Shown here piece by piece: positions 46,152 through 54,932 of a DNA stretch of 64,000 nucleotides. Made by a program: the position numbers and the translations under genes. Below the pieces are notes generated by a model that made no database searches, was not told the DNA's origin, and worked only from the letters and a program-made list of their open reading frames with translations. Origin of the DNA: CAVZAB01 sp963773155 (lineage in GTDB: Bacteria; Pseudomonadota; Alphaproteobacteria; Rhizobiales; Beijerinckiaceae); NCBI GenBank assembly GCA_963773155.1, contig CAVZAB010000025.1:1-64000 (forward strand), read 5' to 3'. The number at the start of each line of letters is the position of its first letter. Position 1 is the stretch's first letter.

Positions 46152-47156
46152 TCACGGCGCCGCCTGGGGCGTCGCGATCTGGCTTACTCCATTGAGAACC
46201 ATGTCGTATTTTGTCTTGGTAACCCAAACGTTCTGGAACCAGTTGACGAGATCGCCCCAGGGGTCGTTGACGTTACGCAGACCGGAGACAAAGGCGATGA
46301 TCGTGCCGATTTGGGTGCGCCCCTGCAGAACGAACCAGGCGCCGACGGTCAGGATTGCGACAAGCCCGAGTTGATGGGTGAGATTCATCAGGAAATTCAT
46401 CGAGAATTTCAGCCGGAAAATGCCCATGTTGAGGTGGAAGATTTCGCCAAAGCGAATTTCCTGGGCGACAGCCTCGACGATTTGCGCACGCTCCTCGCCG
46501 ATGACGCTGGCGCTGGCCTTCCGCAAAACGGCGACACGTGCTTTGACGCGGCGATTGATCGCCCGCTGTATCAGCGGCACAAAGACGAATTGCGGCGAAA
46601 AGACTGCCAAGCTGACCAGCGCCATGATCGGCTGCAAATAAGCCATATAGCTGAATACGGCGAACAGAATGCCGCCCTGGAGAAGCGGTTCACTGATACA
46701 ATCGCCGACAAAACCACCAACCGGTTCGGATTCGGAAAGGATCATCGCAACCTGAACGCCCTTGATCTCGGCCGAAGCTTGATGCTGGCCAACCAGCGAG
46801 CCGATGGCCGCCCGCAACGAGCGGACCGCATATTCCGAAACCCAACCACTGTAGATTCGCATCACCAGTTTGATTAGGCCTTCGGTGGCAACGATGGCGA
46901 TGTAGAGCAGGGCAAGCTCGAGAATGGTATCAAAGCCGCTTCGCCTTGCCGTGGCGTTCAGAATGCGTCGCTGCACCTCGATTGGGGCAGTATCGAGAAC
47001 GGCGGCGCTCAGGGAAAGGCCGGCAAGCCAAAGCTGATCCCAGGCGCTCGTCCGCCAAATGAAAGCGGGCAGGCTTGCGGGAATATCGGCACCGCTGAAG
47101 GGCGATCGGAAGTGGCCGCGGCGAAGCGGCGAGGGCCAGGGACCGTTTGCGATCAT
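46152..47156 (-). CDS. ABC transporter transmembrane domain without an ATPase domain
   Basis: The protein has 334 residues and matches the ABC_membrane (exporter) domain: helices at LWLAGLSLSAAVLDTAPIEV, ILELALLYIAIVATEGLIKL, QGGILFAVFSYMAYLQPIMA, LVSLAVFSPQFVFVPLIQRA and QLGLVAILTVGAWFVLQGRT. The intracellular loop motif VIGEERAQIVEAVAQEIRFG is followed by TIIAFVSGLRNVNDPWGDLV. No Walker motifs follow; the gene ends nine bases before a convergent ALDH gene, so no ATPase has been lost to a frameshift. The start at 47156 (MIANGPWPSPLRRG) is provisional. It belongs to a leftward run with a PYROXD2-like oxidoreductase. Confidence 0.8.
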   Translation of the reverse strand: MIANGPWPSPLRRGHFRSPFSGADIPASLPAFIWRTSAWDQLWLAGLSLSAAVLDTAPIEVQRRILNATARRSGFDTILELALLYIAIVATEGLIKLVMRIYSGWVSEYAVRSLRAAIGSLVGQHQASAEIKGVQVAMILSESEPVGGFVGDCISEPLLQGGILFAVFSYMAYLQPIMALVSLAVFSPQFVFVPLIQRAINRRVKARVAVLRKASASVIGEERAQIVEAVAQEIRFGEIFHLNMGIFRLKFSMNFLMNLTHQLGLVAILTVGAWFVLQGRTQIGTIIAFVSGLRNVNDPWGDLVNWFQNVWVTKTKYDMVLNGVSQIATPQAAP

Positions 47157-47380
47157 GACGGGAATGGCGACAGACGCCTGCCCACGGGCTTTGCCGCATA
47201 TGTCTTCTTTCTGCTCATTTTGGCATTCCCTGCGGTGGACAGCGCTCGCACGAGCCGTCGGGCAAGGCGGGACGCACGGCGAAACTCGACGCGGCGCGGG
47301 TTCCTGTCGGCGCGGCTCTGGCGACAGGAGGAACCCGTCCGGCGGCAGGGATAGCAAGTCGCCGGCCAATTGCATAGCCG

Positions 47381-49028
47381 CTAGCTGAGACCGATGCTCC
47401 GGCGCACAAGCGAGCGGTCCGCCAAAATGGCTTTGGCGGCATTATGACCAGGAAGGCCAGTGACACCGCCACCGGGATGGGCGCCTGATCCGCAATGATA
47501 GAGGCCAGCGAGCGGCCCGCGATATTTGGCATAGCCCAGCATGGGCCGCGCGGCGAAGATCTGATCGAGAAGTCATGGCCCCGTGGAAAATATCGCCGCC
47601 GACCAGCCCGAATTTGCGCTCGAGGTCGAGAGGCGAGTGAATCTGGCGAGCAATGACGCTGGATTTGAAACCTGGCGCGAATGCATCCACCGTGTCGATC
47701 ATCAGATCGGCCACTTCCTCGCGCTTCTCATCCCAACTCGCATCCTGCGGCAGGTGGCGGGCCGTATGCTGGCAGAATAGACTTGCGACATGGGTCCCTT
47801 TGGGGGCTAGGCTTGGATCGAGCGTCGAGGGAATGACGAGTTCGACGATCGGCTGTCGACTCCAGCCATGGCGGCGGGCATCGCTATGGGCCCGATCCAT
47901 ATAGTCGAGGCTGGGTGCCAAAATGATGCCGGCCGAATGGTGATCGGCCAATGTCGAACCGGGCAGCGCGGTGAAACTCGGCAAGTGGGAAAGCGCGACG
48001 TTCATTCGGAAGGTCGCCGATTCGCAGCGGAAGTGACGCATGTGCGCGGCAAATTCCGAAGGAACTGAACCCGCCGGCATGAGGGCACCATAGAGAAGTT
48101 TCAGGTTGACATTGGCGGCGACGGCGCGCGAGCGGATCACGCTGCCATCTTCGAGAACGACGCCGCCGGCCCGCTGCCCTTCGACCAGAACCTCGCGAAC
48201 CGGACTGGCGAGGCTGATGTCCACGCCGCTTGCCATAGCGGATCGGGCCATCGCCTGCGTAATTGATCCCATGCCGCCGAGGGCGTGGCCCCAGGCGCCA
48301 CGCTTACCGTTGACCTCGCCTAGCGCATGATGAAGCAGGACATAGGCGGACCCGGGCGAATAGGGACTGGCAAAATTGCCGACAACCGAGTCGAAGCCGA
48401 GCAAGGCCCGAATCGGCTCGGACCGGAACCATCGGTCGAGATAGGACGCAGCCGATTGCGTCATGATGCCGTAGAGAGAACGGCGCAAGCCGTCGTCGAG
48501 CTTGCGCAAGCTTTTGCCCAAGCGTGACAGGCTGAGCAATTCTTCGACAACCTGCAGCTTCGGAGTCGAGACAAGGTTGGGCGGGGCATGCAGCATGATC
48601 TCGCGGATCAGAGTGCCGATTTGCTCCAATTCGATCGTGTAGGCGCTAAACCGCTCGGCATCGACCTCGTCGAATTTGGCGATTTCGGTTCGCGTGCGCC
48701 CGGCGCCGGTGAGGAGATAGGAACCGTCGCTGGTCGGCAGGAAATTCTCGGCGCGCCGTTCGACAATGACCAGGCCATGGCGAGCGAGCTCGAGATCGCG
48801 AATGATCTTTGGGTTGAGAAGGCTCACAGTATAGGCGGCCACCGAATTGCGAAAACCTGGGGCAAATTCCTCGGTCACGGCGGCGCCGCCGACGATTTGG
48901 CGGCGCTCGACGATCCGCACCTTGAGGCCGGCCTTGGCCAAATAGGCGGCGCAGGTCAGGCCGTTGTGGCCGGCGCCAATGATCACGACATCGCAGGAAT
49001 TCACAGTGAATTTGCCGGCTTGTGCCAA
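47381..49028 (-). CDS. FAD-dependent oxidoreductase, phytoene-dehydrogenase/PYROXD2-like (one frameshift)
   Basis: The protein has ~548 residues. The N-terminal dinucleotide-binding motif is VVIIGAGHNGLTCAAYLAKA, then VGGAAVTEEFAPGFRNSVAA. The middle part fits the COG1233 family (GGMGSITQAMARSAMASGVD). The FAD-binding C-terminus, YHCGSGAHPGGGVTGLPGHN, is in the next frame: one extra base at about 47570 separates FGLVGGDIFHG from LDQIFAARPMLGYAKYRGPL. The stop TAG is at 47383-47381. Its start overlaps the LssY_C gene end by 28 bases. It may desaturate a polyisoprenoid or oxidise another hydrophobic substrate; no carotenoid gene is nearby. Confidence 0.85.
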
Positions 49029-50269
49029 ATCTCGGCGGCGGGATCAGCGACATTGTCTGGTTCTGCCGCGGGCTTTGACGACAGATAGGCTGGCGCTTCC
49101 CAATCGAGGAAGCGGACTGGATCGCCGGCCTGACGATTGGCATCGAGAAAGATCACCAGCCGCAGCCCGTCGCTGACATAGGGATCATGGCCGAGATTGA
49201 CGCAGGGCGCCTCGTCCGACGACGCCTGCGCGCCGGTCACGAAACCATAATGGCTGACGAAACCCGAAAGCGTTAGGTCCTGCAGCAGATATTCGCGGTC
49301 GTCGTCGACACGGGGCGATATTTTATGGGTCGTCAAGTACCACGAGGTCGTGGTCAGTTTGATGCCAATATCGCGGCTGATCTGGCCGATCCAGACGGGC
49401 CTGCCCTCGAGTTGGATCGGGCTGAGCCAAAGGCGCAGATGATTGCGCTGGCTGATGCTGTTGCGGGCTTTCTGGAAACTCACATCCTGCTGGCGGCCAA
49501 AAACAAAGAGCGGGCTCAGCGGCGAGGTCAGATATTCGGTACCGAAAACAACCGAGCGGAGCGTGTTGAGAATGGAATGGAGGTCGAGAGGTTCGTCGAG
49601 GCGCCAGCCACGCTCGATAAAGGGAAAGACGCTGTCGTCATAATCACCGACAATCACCAGATTGAGCGGGTCGCCGCGACGGTTCTGCGCCTTGTTGGTG
49701 ACAGTCGCCGGCAAGGCTTCCAATTGATGGCGCAGACCCTCGAGCGTGACGCCAGTGCGAGAGCGATCGTCATAGAGATGGTCGAACTTAACTTTTTGGA
49801 TTGCATAGGTTGGCCCGGCAACCGGCATGACGAAGCGAAACTTCACCATGCCTGCCGTGCTGAGCAAGCCAAACGTCAGGAATTTCAGCCCGCCATCGGC
49901 ATGGGTGAAGACGAAGCCCGAACGGGTCGCTCCGGCCGGGATAAAGGTCGCAAGCGCCTGTGCCTGAAAGGCTTGATCGATCGACCGGTTGCGGCTCGGA
50001 GCAAAGAGGGAATGGGCGCGATAGGCGACCTCTGAGGCCGAGAAATAGTTCGGATCGGTCGAAATGGCGAAATAGTGCAAAGGGCCGTCGCCGCCATTCG
50101 CAATTTCCGCCCAAACCGCCTGAATGCCATAACGCGCCAACCCAAGACCGAAGTGCCTCTTACCCTCCTTGACCGTCAGGACGGCGACCCGCAGGCCGAC
50201 GCCATTCTTCTCTTGGAAAGTGGCACGGGCGATGACGGCCGGCATGGGATCGGGTTCGAGCATGGCCAT
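49001..50269 (-). CDS. LssY C-terminal-domain protein
   Basis: The protein has about 422 residues. The C-terminal half matches the LssY_C domain, with landmarks DPLNLVIVGDYDDSVFPFIE, RGWRLDEPLDLHSILNTLRS, GRQQDVSFQKARNSISQRNH, LRLWLSPIQLEGRPVWIGQI, SRDIGIKLTTTSWYLTTHKI and DDDREYLLQDLTLSGFVSHY. The N-terminal part (residues ~1-200) has no helix or signal and is unassigned. In other proteins this domain accompanies PAP2 phosphatases and DedA-like membrane proteins; here it stands alone. Its biochemical role is unknown. It lies between the M24 peptidase and the FAD oxidoreductase in the same direction. Confidence 0.78.
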   Translation of the reverse strand: MAMLEPDPMPAVIARATFQEKNGVGLRVAVLTVKEGKRHFGLGLARYGIQAVWAEIANGGDGPLHYFAISTDPNYFSASEVAYRAHSLFAPSRNRSIDQAFQAQALATFIPAGATRSGFVFTHADGGLKFLTFGLLSTAGMVKFRFVMPVAGPTYAIQKVKFDHLYDDRSRTGVTLEGLRHQLEALPATVTNKAQNRRGDPLNLVIVGDYDDSVFPFIERGWRLDEPLDLHSILNTLRSVVFGTEYLTSPLSPLFVFGRQQDVSFQKARNSISQRNHLRLWLSPIQLEGRPVWIGQISRDIGIKLTTTSWYLTTHKISPRVDDDREYLLQDLTLSGFVSHYGFVTGAQASSDEAPCVNLGHDPYVSDGLRLVIFLDANRQAGDPVRFLDWEAPAYLSSKPAAEPDNVADPAAEIWHKPANSL

Positions 50270-50345
50270 CAAATCTCAACGGGCCTGGGGCCTAGGGGGC
50301 CGCTCGGCCTTGTGCCGGCCGAAGCGTGACCTTGACTTTGCGGGC

Positions 50346-51551
50346 TCAGGATCTTCCGAAAATGTTCCAGCCTCGGCCATGGTCGCCAAGCGCCTCGAAA
50401 CCAGTATCGGTAACCGCCAGTGTGTCCTCCAGTTTGATATAACCGCGCCGGTGCGACATGGTCGTTTCGATCGATAGGACCATGCCTGAGTGGAGCGGCA
50501 GATCGGCGTCATCGCCGGGGTAGGGTACGTTGCCGGAACCTGTCAGCCTTGGCGCCTCGTGGCTGATGAGGCCCATGCCATGCGCGACGAAGTTGGTATA
50601 GGGCCTGTGCGGCGATGCGGCCAGAATTTTTTCGGCCGTGACGAAGATTTCGCCACCCCGGTTTCCCGCCTGAATCGGCCGGCGGGCCGCCTGTTGAACC
50701 GTTTCGACGAAACCCAGGAGATCGACGAGTTCATCGTCGGGTTCGCCCAAAATGCCCATCCGGCAGAGATCGCCGATGTAGCCGCAATAATTGGCGCCAG
50801 AATCGAGCGAGACAATATCGCCTTGCTGCAGAAGTTGCAGCGATGGGGCGCGGTTGTGGCTGGTACCCGCGGTGATCAGGCAATAATCGAAGTTCAATCC
50901 CCGCTTCTGCTCCTCGGTGCGAAGCTTGTCGACGAGGTCCTGTTTGGACGCGCCAGGACCTTGTGTCGCAAAGACGGCCAGCATCGAATCGACGACGCCG
51001 TTCGATGCCGCCTTCAGTAAGCGCAGTTCGTCCGGTCGCTTGCGGGCGCGCAGACGCTCAAGCGGCAGGATGGCATCGACAATGTCGCAATTGGTCATTT
51101 CGCGGCGCAGGGTGGTCGCGGCATCGGCCGGCAGAAAGGCCATTTCGACACCGATGCGTCGGACGTTGCCAAACCCCTTGACGTGGTCGATTGCCGCCGC
51201 CATGCAATCCGTCGTTCCCCAGAATTTGGTGTACACTTGGGGTGTCCAAAACCCCCGGTTTTCGTTCTCGTAGGTTTCCATGGCATTGCCGAAATAGGCG
51301 GCTCTGTCCGGCCTGCCCCGGGCATAGACCAGTATCGGCAAGTAGCGGCTCAAGCCGATGGCGTCCATGGATTCGAAAAAGAAGAAGCGGTAGCCGCCGA
51401 GAAGATATTGGACATTATGCTTCGACGTTACGAGAAGGACGTCGATCCCCGCCTTATCGAGCAGAGAATCAAGAAGCGAAGTGTCGAACGGGATAGCAGA
51501 CCCGCTTTTCGTCGAGGTTGGCGGGGAAGCCGCTTCGATGATGCTCTGCAT
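50346..51551 (-). CDS. M24-family metallopeptidase, Xaa-Pro dipeptidase/ectoine-hydrolase-like
   Basis: The protein has 401 residues: a creatinase-type N-domain (LLDKAGIDVLLVTSKHNVQY) and a pita-bread catalytic domain. Metal ligands are visible in order: Asp in IVSLDSGANYCG, Asp in YIGDLCRMG, His in NFVAHGMGLISHEAPRL, Glu in MVLSIETTMSH, and Glu in YIKLEDTLAVTD. It hydrolyses Xaa-Pro or a related amide such as ectoine or creatine. The ATG at 51551 has AAAGGA upstream. It is the first gene of the leftward run ending at 46152. Confidence 0.92.
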   Translation of the reverse strand: MQSIIEAASPPTSTKSGSAIPFDTSLLDSLLDKAGIDVLLVTSKHNVQYLLGGYRFFFFESMDAIGLSRYLPILVYARGRPDRAAYFGNAMETYENENRGFWTPQVYTKFWGTTDCMAAAIDHVKGFGNVRRIGVEMAFLPADAATTLRREMTNCDIVDAILPLERLRARKRPDELRLLKAASNGVVDSMLAVFATQGPGASKQDLVDKLRTEEQKRGLNFDYCLITAGTSHNRAPSLQLLQQGDIVSLDSGANYCGYIGDLCRMGILGEPDDELVDLLGFVETVQQAARRPIQAGNRGGEIFVTAEKILAASPHRPYTNFVAHGMGLISHEAPRLTGSGNVPYPGDDADLPLHSGMVLSIETTMSHRRGYIKLEDTLAVTDTGFEALGDHGRGWNIFGRS

Positions 51552-51734
51552 CGTTCGTTTCCTTTCGGGTCGGATCCGGCCGAGGGCGCAGATTGATCGT
51601 CTTGTCTACCTTAGGGCGCGGCCAAGTTCGAGTCCCCTGTTGAGGTCGTTGGCTTGGCCCTTGCGCCAAGCCAAGGGTTTATGCGTTGATTGGCGCTTGC
51701 CGATTGGTCGTTGGACGGGCGCCGGGAAGCTTCG

Positions 51735-52103
51735 ATGCGGTTTTTTGATGGGGCCTATCTTTTGGCAGGCTTGCTTGGCCTTGGCGCCTGCAATTCGACG
51801 GCGGCCGACGGGCCGCAGGGCTCGATTGGCTCGTCGAATCCGGAGGGGGACGCCTTCGCCGGCATTCCGACCCTGCACTATGCCTGCAGCGGGTCGGCGG
51901 CGGGCGATCTTGCGATGACGCCGGCCAGGGGTGCGCCGGCCATGGCCCGGGTGGCGTTGGGCGACATGCAATGGACGCTCTCTGGCGAGCCGACTGAGAC
52001 GGGCGCGAAATATTCGAATGGCCAGATCAGTTTGCTTACCTCGCCCGGGGAAGCCGTACTGATCCAGAACGGCAAGTCCACCCGGTGCAAGCTGCTAGCA
52101 TGA
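51735..52103 (+). CDS. MliC-like lipoprotein
   Basis: The protein has 122 residues. The signal peptide ends in a lipobox (LLGLGAC), so the mature protein should be lipidated. The C-terminal ~75 residues resemble MliC (membrane-bound inhibitor of C-type lysozyme): LHYACSGSAAGDLAMTP near the start, then GAKYSNGQISLLTSPGEAVL and a terminal Cys-bearing KSTRCKLL that could pair with the first Cys. The ATG at 51735 begins at MRFFDGAYLL. A lysozyme-protection role is likely by family. Confidence 0.72.
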   Translation: MRFFDGAYLLAGLLGLGACNSTAADGPQGSIGSSNPEGDAFAGIPTLHYACSGSAAGDLAMTPARGAPAMARVALGDMQWTLSGEPTETGAKYSNGQISLLTSPGEAVLIQNGKSTRCKLLA

Positions 52104-52125
52104 TGCATTTGGCGGGGAGAGGACA

Positions 52126-52716
52126 ATGGCGAAAGATAGTAAGGGAATTGAAGGCGGCGGTGATGGCGCACCGAAAGAAGCTCGACCCGTCGCGGCTCCG
52201 GGAACGGGGTATCGCTTTTTGCGCTCTGGCGTCGAGGCGGCGAAGGTTGCCGCGCGCGGTGCCGCCGGCGCCGCCCATGCGGCCGGCGAACAGGCAACCG
52301 CGGCGGCTGGTTCGACCATTCAGGGCGCCGCACTGATCATTGGCCAGGTGGTTGGTGCTGGAATTTTTTTCCTTTTTGGCTATGTCTTCGTGCTGCTGGC
52401 CGTGTTCGCCGCGATTGCGCCTGGACACGGCGAGGCGCTTGCCGCGCTTGTCGTCGCAATTCTCTCCCTGATCCCCGCCTTTCTCGCCATAATCCTGTTC
52501 AAGGTCCGGCGGCCCGCAGCGGCCGCGGCGCCCAGTCCGCTTGGTGTTGGCGCGATGACTCTCCTCCCGATGATCTTTCGGCGGTCGCGCGTACAACCTG
52601 CGAGGGGTCTCGCCGCCCGGTCGGGCCGCGGCCTATTGCGGCCGCGCAATCTGATCATCGGGCTTTTGTTGACGGCGGTTGCGAGCGAAGTGTTGCATCG
52701 CAAGCAATCCAGCTGA
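52126..52716 (+). CDS. Membrane protein with two central helices, phage-holin/Holin-X-like
   Basis: The protein has 196 residues. An Ala/Gly-rich N-terminal region (RSGVEAAKVAARGAAGAAHA) is followed by two adjacent helices (IIGQVVGAGIFFLFGYVFVL; AALVVAILSLIPAFLAIILF), then a basic Ala/Pro-rich linker and a third weak hydrophobic stretch (NLIIGLLLTAVASEVL). The two-helix hairpin is like that of the Phage_holin_3_6 group, common in proteobacterial envelope proteins that are not holins. The ribosome site ggggagagga precedes the ATG. Function unknown. Confidence 0.6.
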   Translation: MAKDSKGIEGGGDGAPKEARPVAAPGTGYRFLRSGVEAAKVAARGAAGAAHAAGEQATAAAGSTIQGAALIIGQVVGAGIFFLFGYVFVLLAVFAAIAPGHGEALAALVVAILSLIPAFLAIILFKVRRPAAAAAPSPLGVGAMTLLPMIFRRSRVQPARGLAARSGRGLLRPRNLIIGLLLTAVASEVLHRKQSS

Positions 52717-53167
52717 ACCGCTCAATTCATGGCCATGGGCGGGCGCGTGAGGATGCGATTCCGTTCACAGAGTCAAATAATCCTCAATGAGATCGCGAAG
52801 GATCGACTAATCGATCCTGTCGCAAAGTCTTAACAGGGCTGAGGGCCTATCATTCAAATTGTGCCGATGTCCTACATTTACCCAATAGGGGATGCGCGAA
52901 AGCAGCGGCGCTGGGATTCCAAGCGGATTTCAGCGGCGCCGGTGCGAACAAAAGGCCGCCGCCCTTAACCACGACAACCGCGAAAGCTTTAACGACCAAA
53001 GTAGCAGCGCTAATGCCGCATTAAATTTTTCAGTCAAGTTTTAACCCGAGCCGCAAGGCATTTTCCATCAAATGGTCGCAGGATGCCGGTGTGCATGGAG
53101 CGGGCCTGCCATTGCGGCTGCTGCTCGAGCCTTGGCACCAGGTTCGGCCAGACGCTTGGAAAGTGCC
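52717..53167. other. Intergenic region upstream of the TadG-like gene
   Basis: About 450 bases hold no supported gene. It is less GC-rich than its surroundings, with ATTAAATTTTTCAG-like words near 53020. It probably holds the promoter of the TadG-like gene. Confidence 0.45.
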
Positions 53168-54460
53168 ATGAGAGCCATTAAGGACATCCTAGGAAGAGCC
53201 CGCTCGTCATTCCGCCGCAACAATAAGGGTGCGGTGACGATGATCTTCAGCCTAAGCGCCGTCGTTCTGCTGGCGACGGTCGGCTTGGCTGTCGATTACA
53301 CCAATGTCTCGCGGGCACGCGAGCAGCTCAATTCGGCGGCCGATGCGGCGGTCCTGTCGGCGGTGTCAAAGGTCGCTATCAACAATTTTCCAGGCACCGA
53401 CATGGGTGTTGCCGCGGCAAAGGCCGACTTCATGGCGCAGGCCAATGCCGGCAAGACCGTGACCGTGAACAGCGTCAATCTTACGGTTGTCCAGACCGGG
53501 GTCGTCGTGGTTGCGACCCTAACCTATTCGGCGACGATCCAAAACACCTTCGGCCCCCTTGTCAAAGTGCCGAGTTGGACCTTTACAGGTTCGGCACAAG
53601 CCAATACGCGGCTGCCGTCCTATGTCGACTTCTATCTCTTGCTCGACAATTCGCCCTCGATGGGTGTTGCCGCGACGACCGCCGATATAGCCCACATGAT
53701 TTCTCTGACCCCTGACAGCTGCGCTTTCGGCTGCCACCAGAAGAATTCGAACGGCACCGATAATACCAGTGACTACTACCATCTGGCTCGCAACAATGGC
53801 GTGACGATGCGTATCGACGTGCTGCGCACGGCGACCCAGAGCCTAACCGATACGGCGACCCAGACGGCGAGCGTGCCCAATCAGTTCCGGATGGGCGTCT
53901 ATACGTTCAGCGACACATTCGCGACGATCAAGGACCTGACGACGGATTTGGCGGGCGTGAAGACGGCGGCAAACGCCATCGACCTCGCCTATGCCTATCA
54001 GGACCAGCGCGACGACCAGACCTCCTACGACATGGCGTTGCCGGCGATAAATGCGATCATGACCGATCCCGGCAATGGGCAGACTGCGCAGACGCCGCAG
54101 AAATTCCTGTTCTTCGTGACCGACGGCGTCGAGGACGAGCCATCATCGACTTACCACAAATCGGCCTCTTCGGGCCTCAGTAATCGGGTGATCGATACGC
54201 TCAATCCGGCGCTGTGCACGACAATTAAGAACCGCGGCATCAATATTGCGATCATGTACACGACCTATCTGCCGCTACCGACCAATAGTTTCTACAACAC
54301 CTATGTCAAAAATTCCGGCGTCCAGGCCTCGATCCCGACCAAGCTGCAGCAATGCGCCTCGTCCGGTCTGTATTGGGAAGTGTCGCCCAGTCAGGGCATT
54401 GCGGAAGCCATGAACGCCATGTTCCAGGCGGCTGTTGCAAGGTCACGCCTGACTCAATAG
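53168..54460 (+). CDS. TadG-like protein with von Willebrand factor A domain
   Basis: The protein has 430 residues. The N-terminal Tad segment is classical: basic RRNNKGAVTMIFSLSAVVLL (one helix with the prepilin-like region) then AVDYTNVSRAREQLNSAADA. A vWA domain follows from residue ~155 with a MIDAS-like DxSxS-type site in FYLLLDNSPSMGVAATTADI, and further text MGVYTFSDTFATIKDLTTDL and FLFFVTDGVEDEPSSTYHKS. TadG proteins are minor components of Flp/Tad pili or act in surface display. No tadA/B/C/E genes are nearby, so this is an orphan copy. A good terminator follows. Confidence 0.88.
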   Translation: MRAIKDILGRARSSFRRNNKGAVTMIFSLSAVVLLATVGLAVDYTNVSRAREQLNSAADAAVLSAVSKVAINNFPGTDMGVAAAKADFMAQANAGKTVTVNSVNLTVVQTGVVVVATLTYSATIQNTFGPLVKVPSWTFTGSAQANTRLPSYVDFYLLLDNSPSMGVAATTADIAHMISLTPDSCAFGCHQKNSNGTDNTSDYYHLARNNGVTMRIDVLRTATQSLTDTATQTASVPNQFRMGVYTFSDTFATIKDLTTDLAGVKTAANAIDLAYAYQDQRDDQTSYDMALPAINAIMTDPGNGQTAQTPQKFLFFVTDGVEDEPSSTYHKSASSGLSNRVIDTLNPALCTTIKNRGINIAIMYTTYLPLPTNSFYNTYVKNSGVQASIPTKLQQCASSGLYWEVSPSQGIAEAMNAMFQAAVARSRLTQ

Positions 54461-54500
54461 GCCGCAAGCGAACGCGGGGGACATTGCGGCGCGTCGTTCA

Positions 54501-54535
54501 GGCCGGCGGGGCTAAGCCCCGCCGGCCCTCTTTTA
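54501..54535 (+). terminator. Intrinsic terminator of the TadG-like gene
   Basis: Perfect 12-base arms (ggccggcggggc at 54501-54512 and gccccgccggcc at 54516-54527) enclose a 3-base loop and are followed by ctctttta, a short T run. It lies 40 bases after the stop. Confidence 0.85.
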
Positions 54536-54683
54536 TCGACAATAGAGTCAATACTTTAGCATGATCGTTGGCGTCACCGGGCAGGGCCGGGGCTGAGGAG
54601 CCGGCTTTACCGCTTGCCTGGCGCGCTGTAGCTTGCCGATGCCGGCAGGAGACCTGCGGGCATTGGCTCGAGGGGAGAGAGAC

Positions 54684-54932
54684 ATGAAATCCATACTTTT
54701 GGCCGCGCTCATGGGCGTTTGCGCCAGCACCGCTTTTGCGCAGACAGCCTCATGTAAGGCTCAGGCGACGGAAAAGAAATTGGCCGGCGCGGCCATGACG
54801 AGCTTCATGACGAAATGCCAGAAGGATGCCCAGGCATCCTGCGACATGTCAGCTGCGGAAAAGAAGCTCGCGGGCGCTGCTAAGACGAGCTTCACGAAAA
54901 AATGCGTAACCGACACGGTCGGCGCCAATTAG
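54684..54932 (+). CDS. PsiF repeat protein
   Basis: The protein has 82 residues. A signal peptide (SILLAALMGVCASTAFAQTA) is followed by two PsiF repeats: CKAQATEKKLAGAAMTSFMT then KC, and CDMSAAEKKLAGAAKTSFTK then KC. PsiF is a periplasmic protein named from phosphate-starvation induction in E. coli; its function is unknown. The ribosome site gagagag precedes the ATG at 54684. The secreted phosphoesterase 20 kb away would fit a phosphate theme, but no Pho box is evident. Confidence 0.85.
   Translation: MKSILLAALMGVCASTAFAQTASCKAQATEKKLAGAAMTSFMTKCQKDAQASCDMSAAEKKLAGAAKTSFTKKCVTDTVGAN

Noticed and set aside
46152..47156. ABC transporter ATPase lost through a frameshift
   Set aside because: The downstream sequence is occupied by a convergent, intact aldehyde dehydrogenase gene, leaving no room for an ATPase domain.
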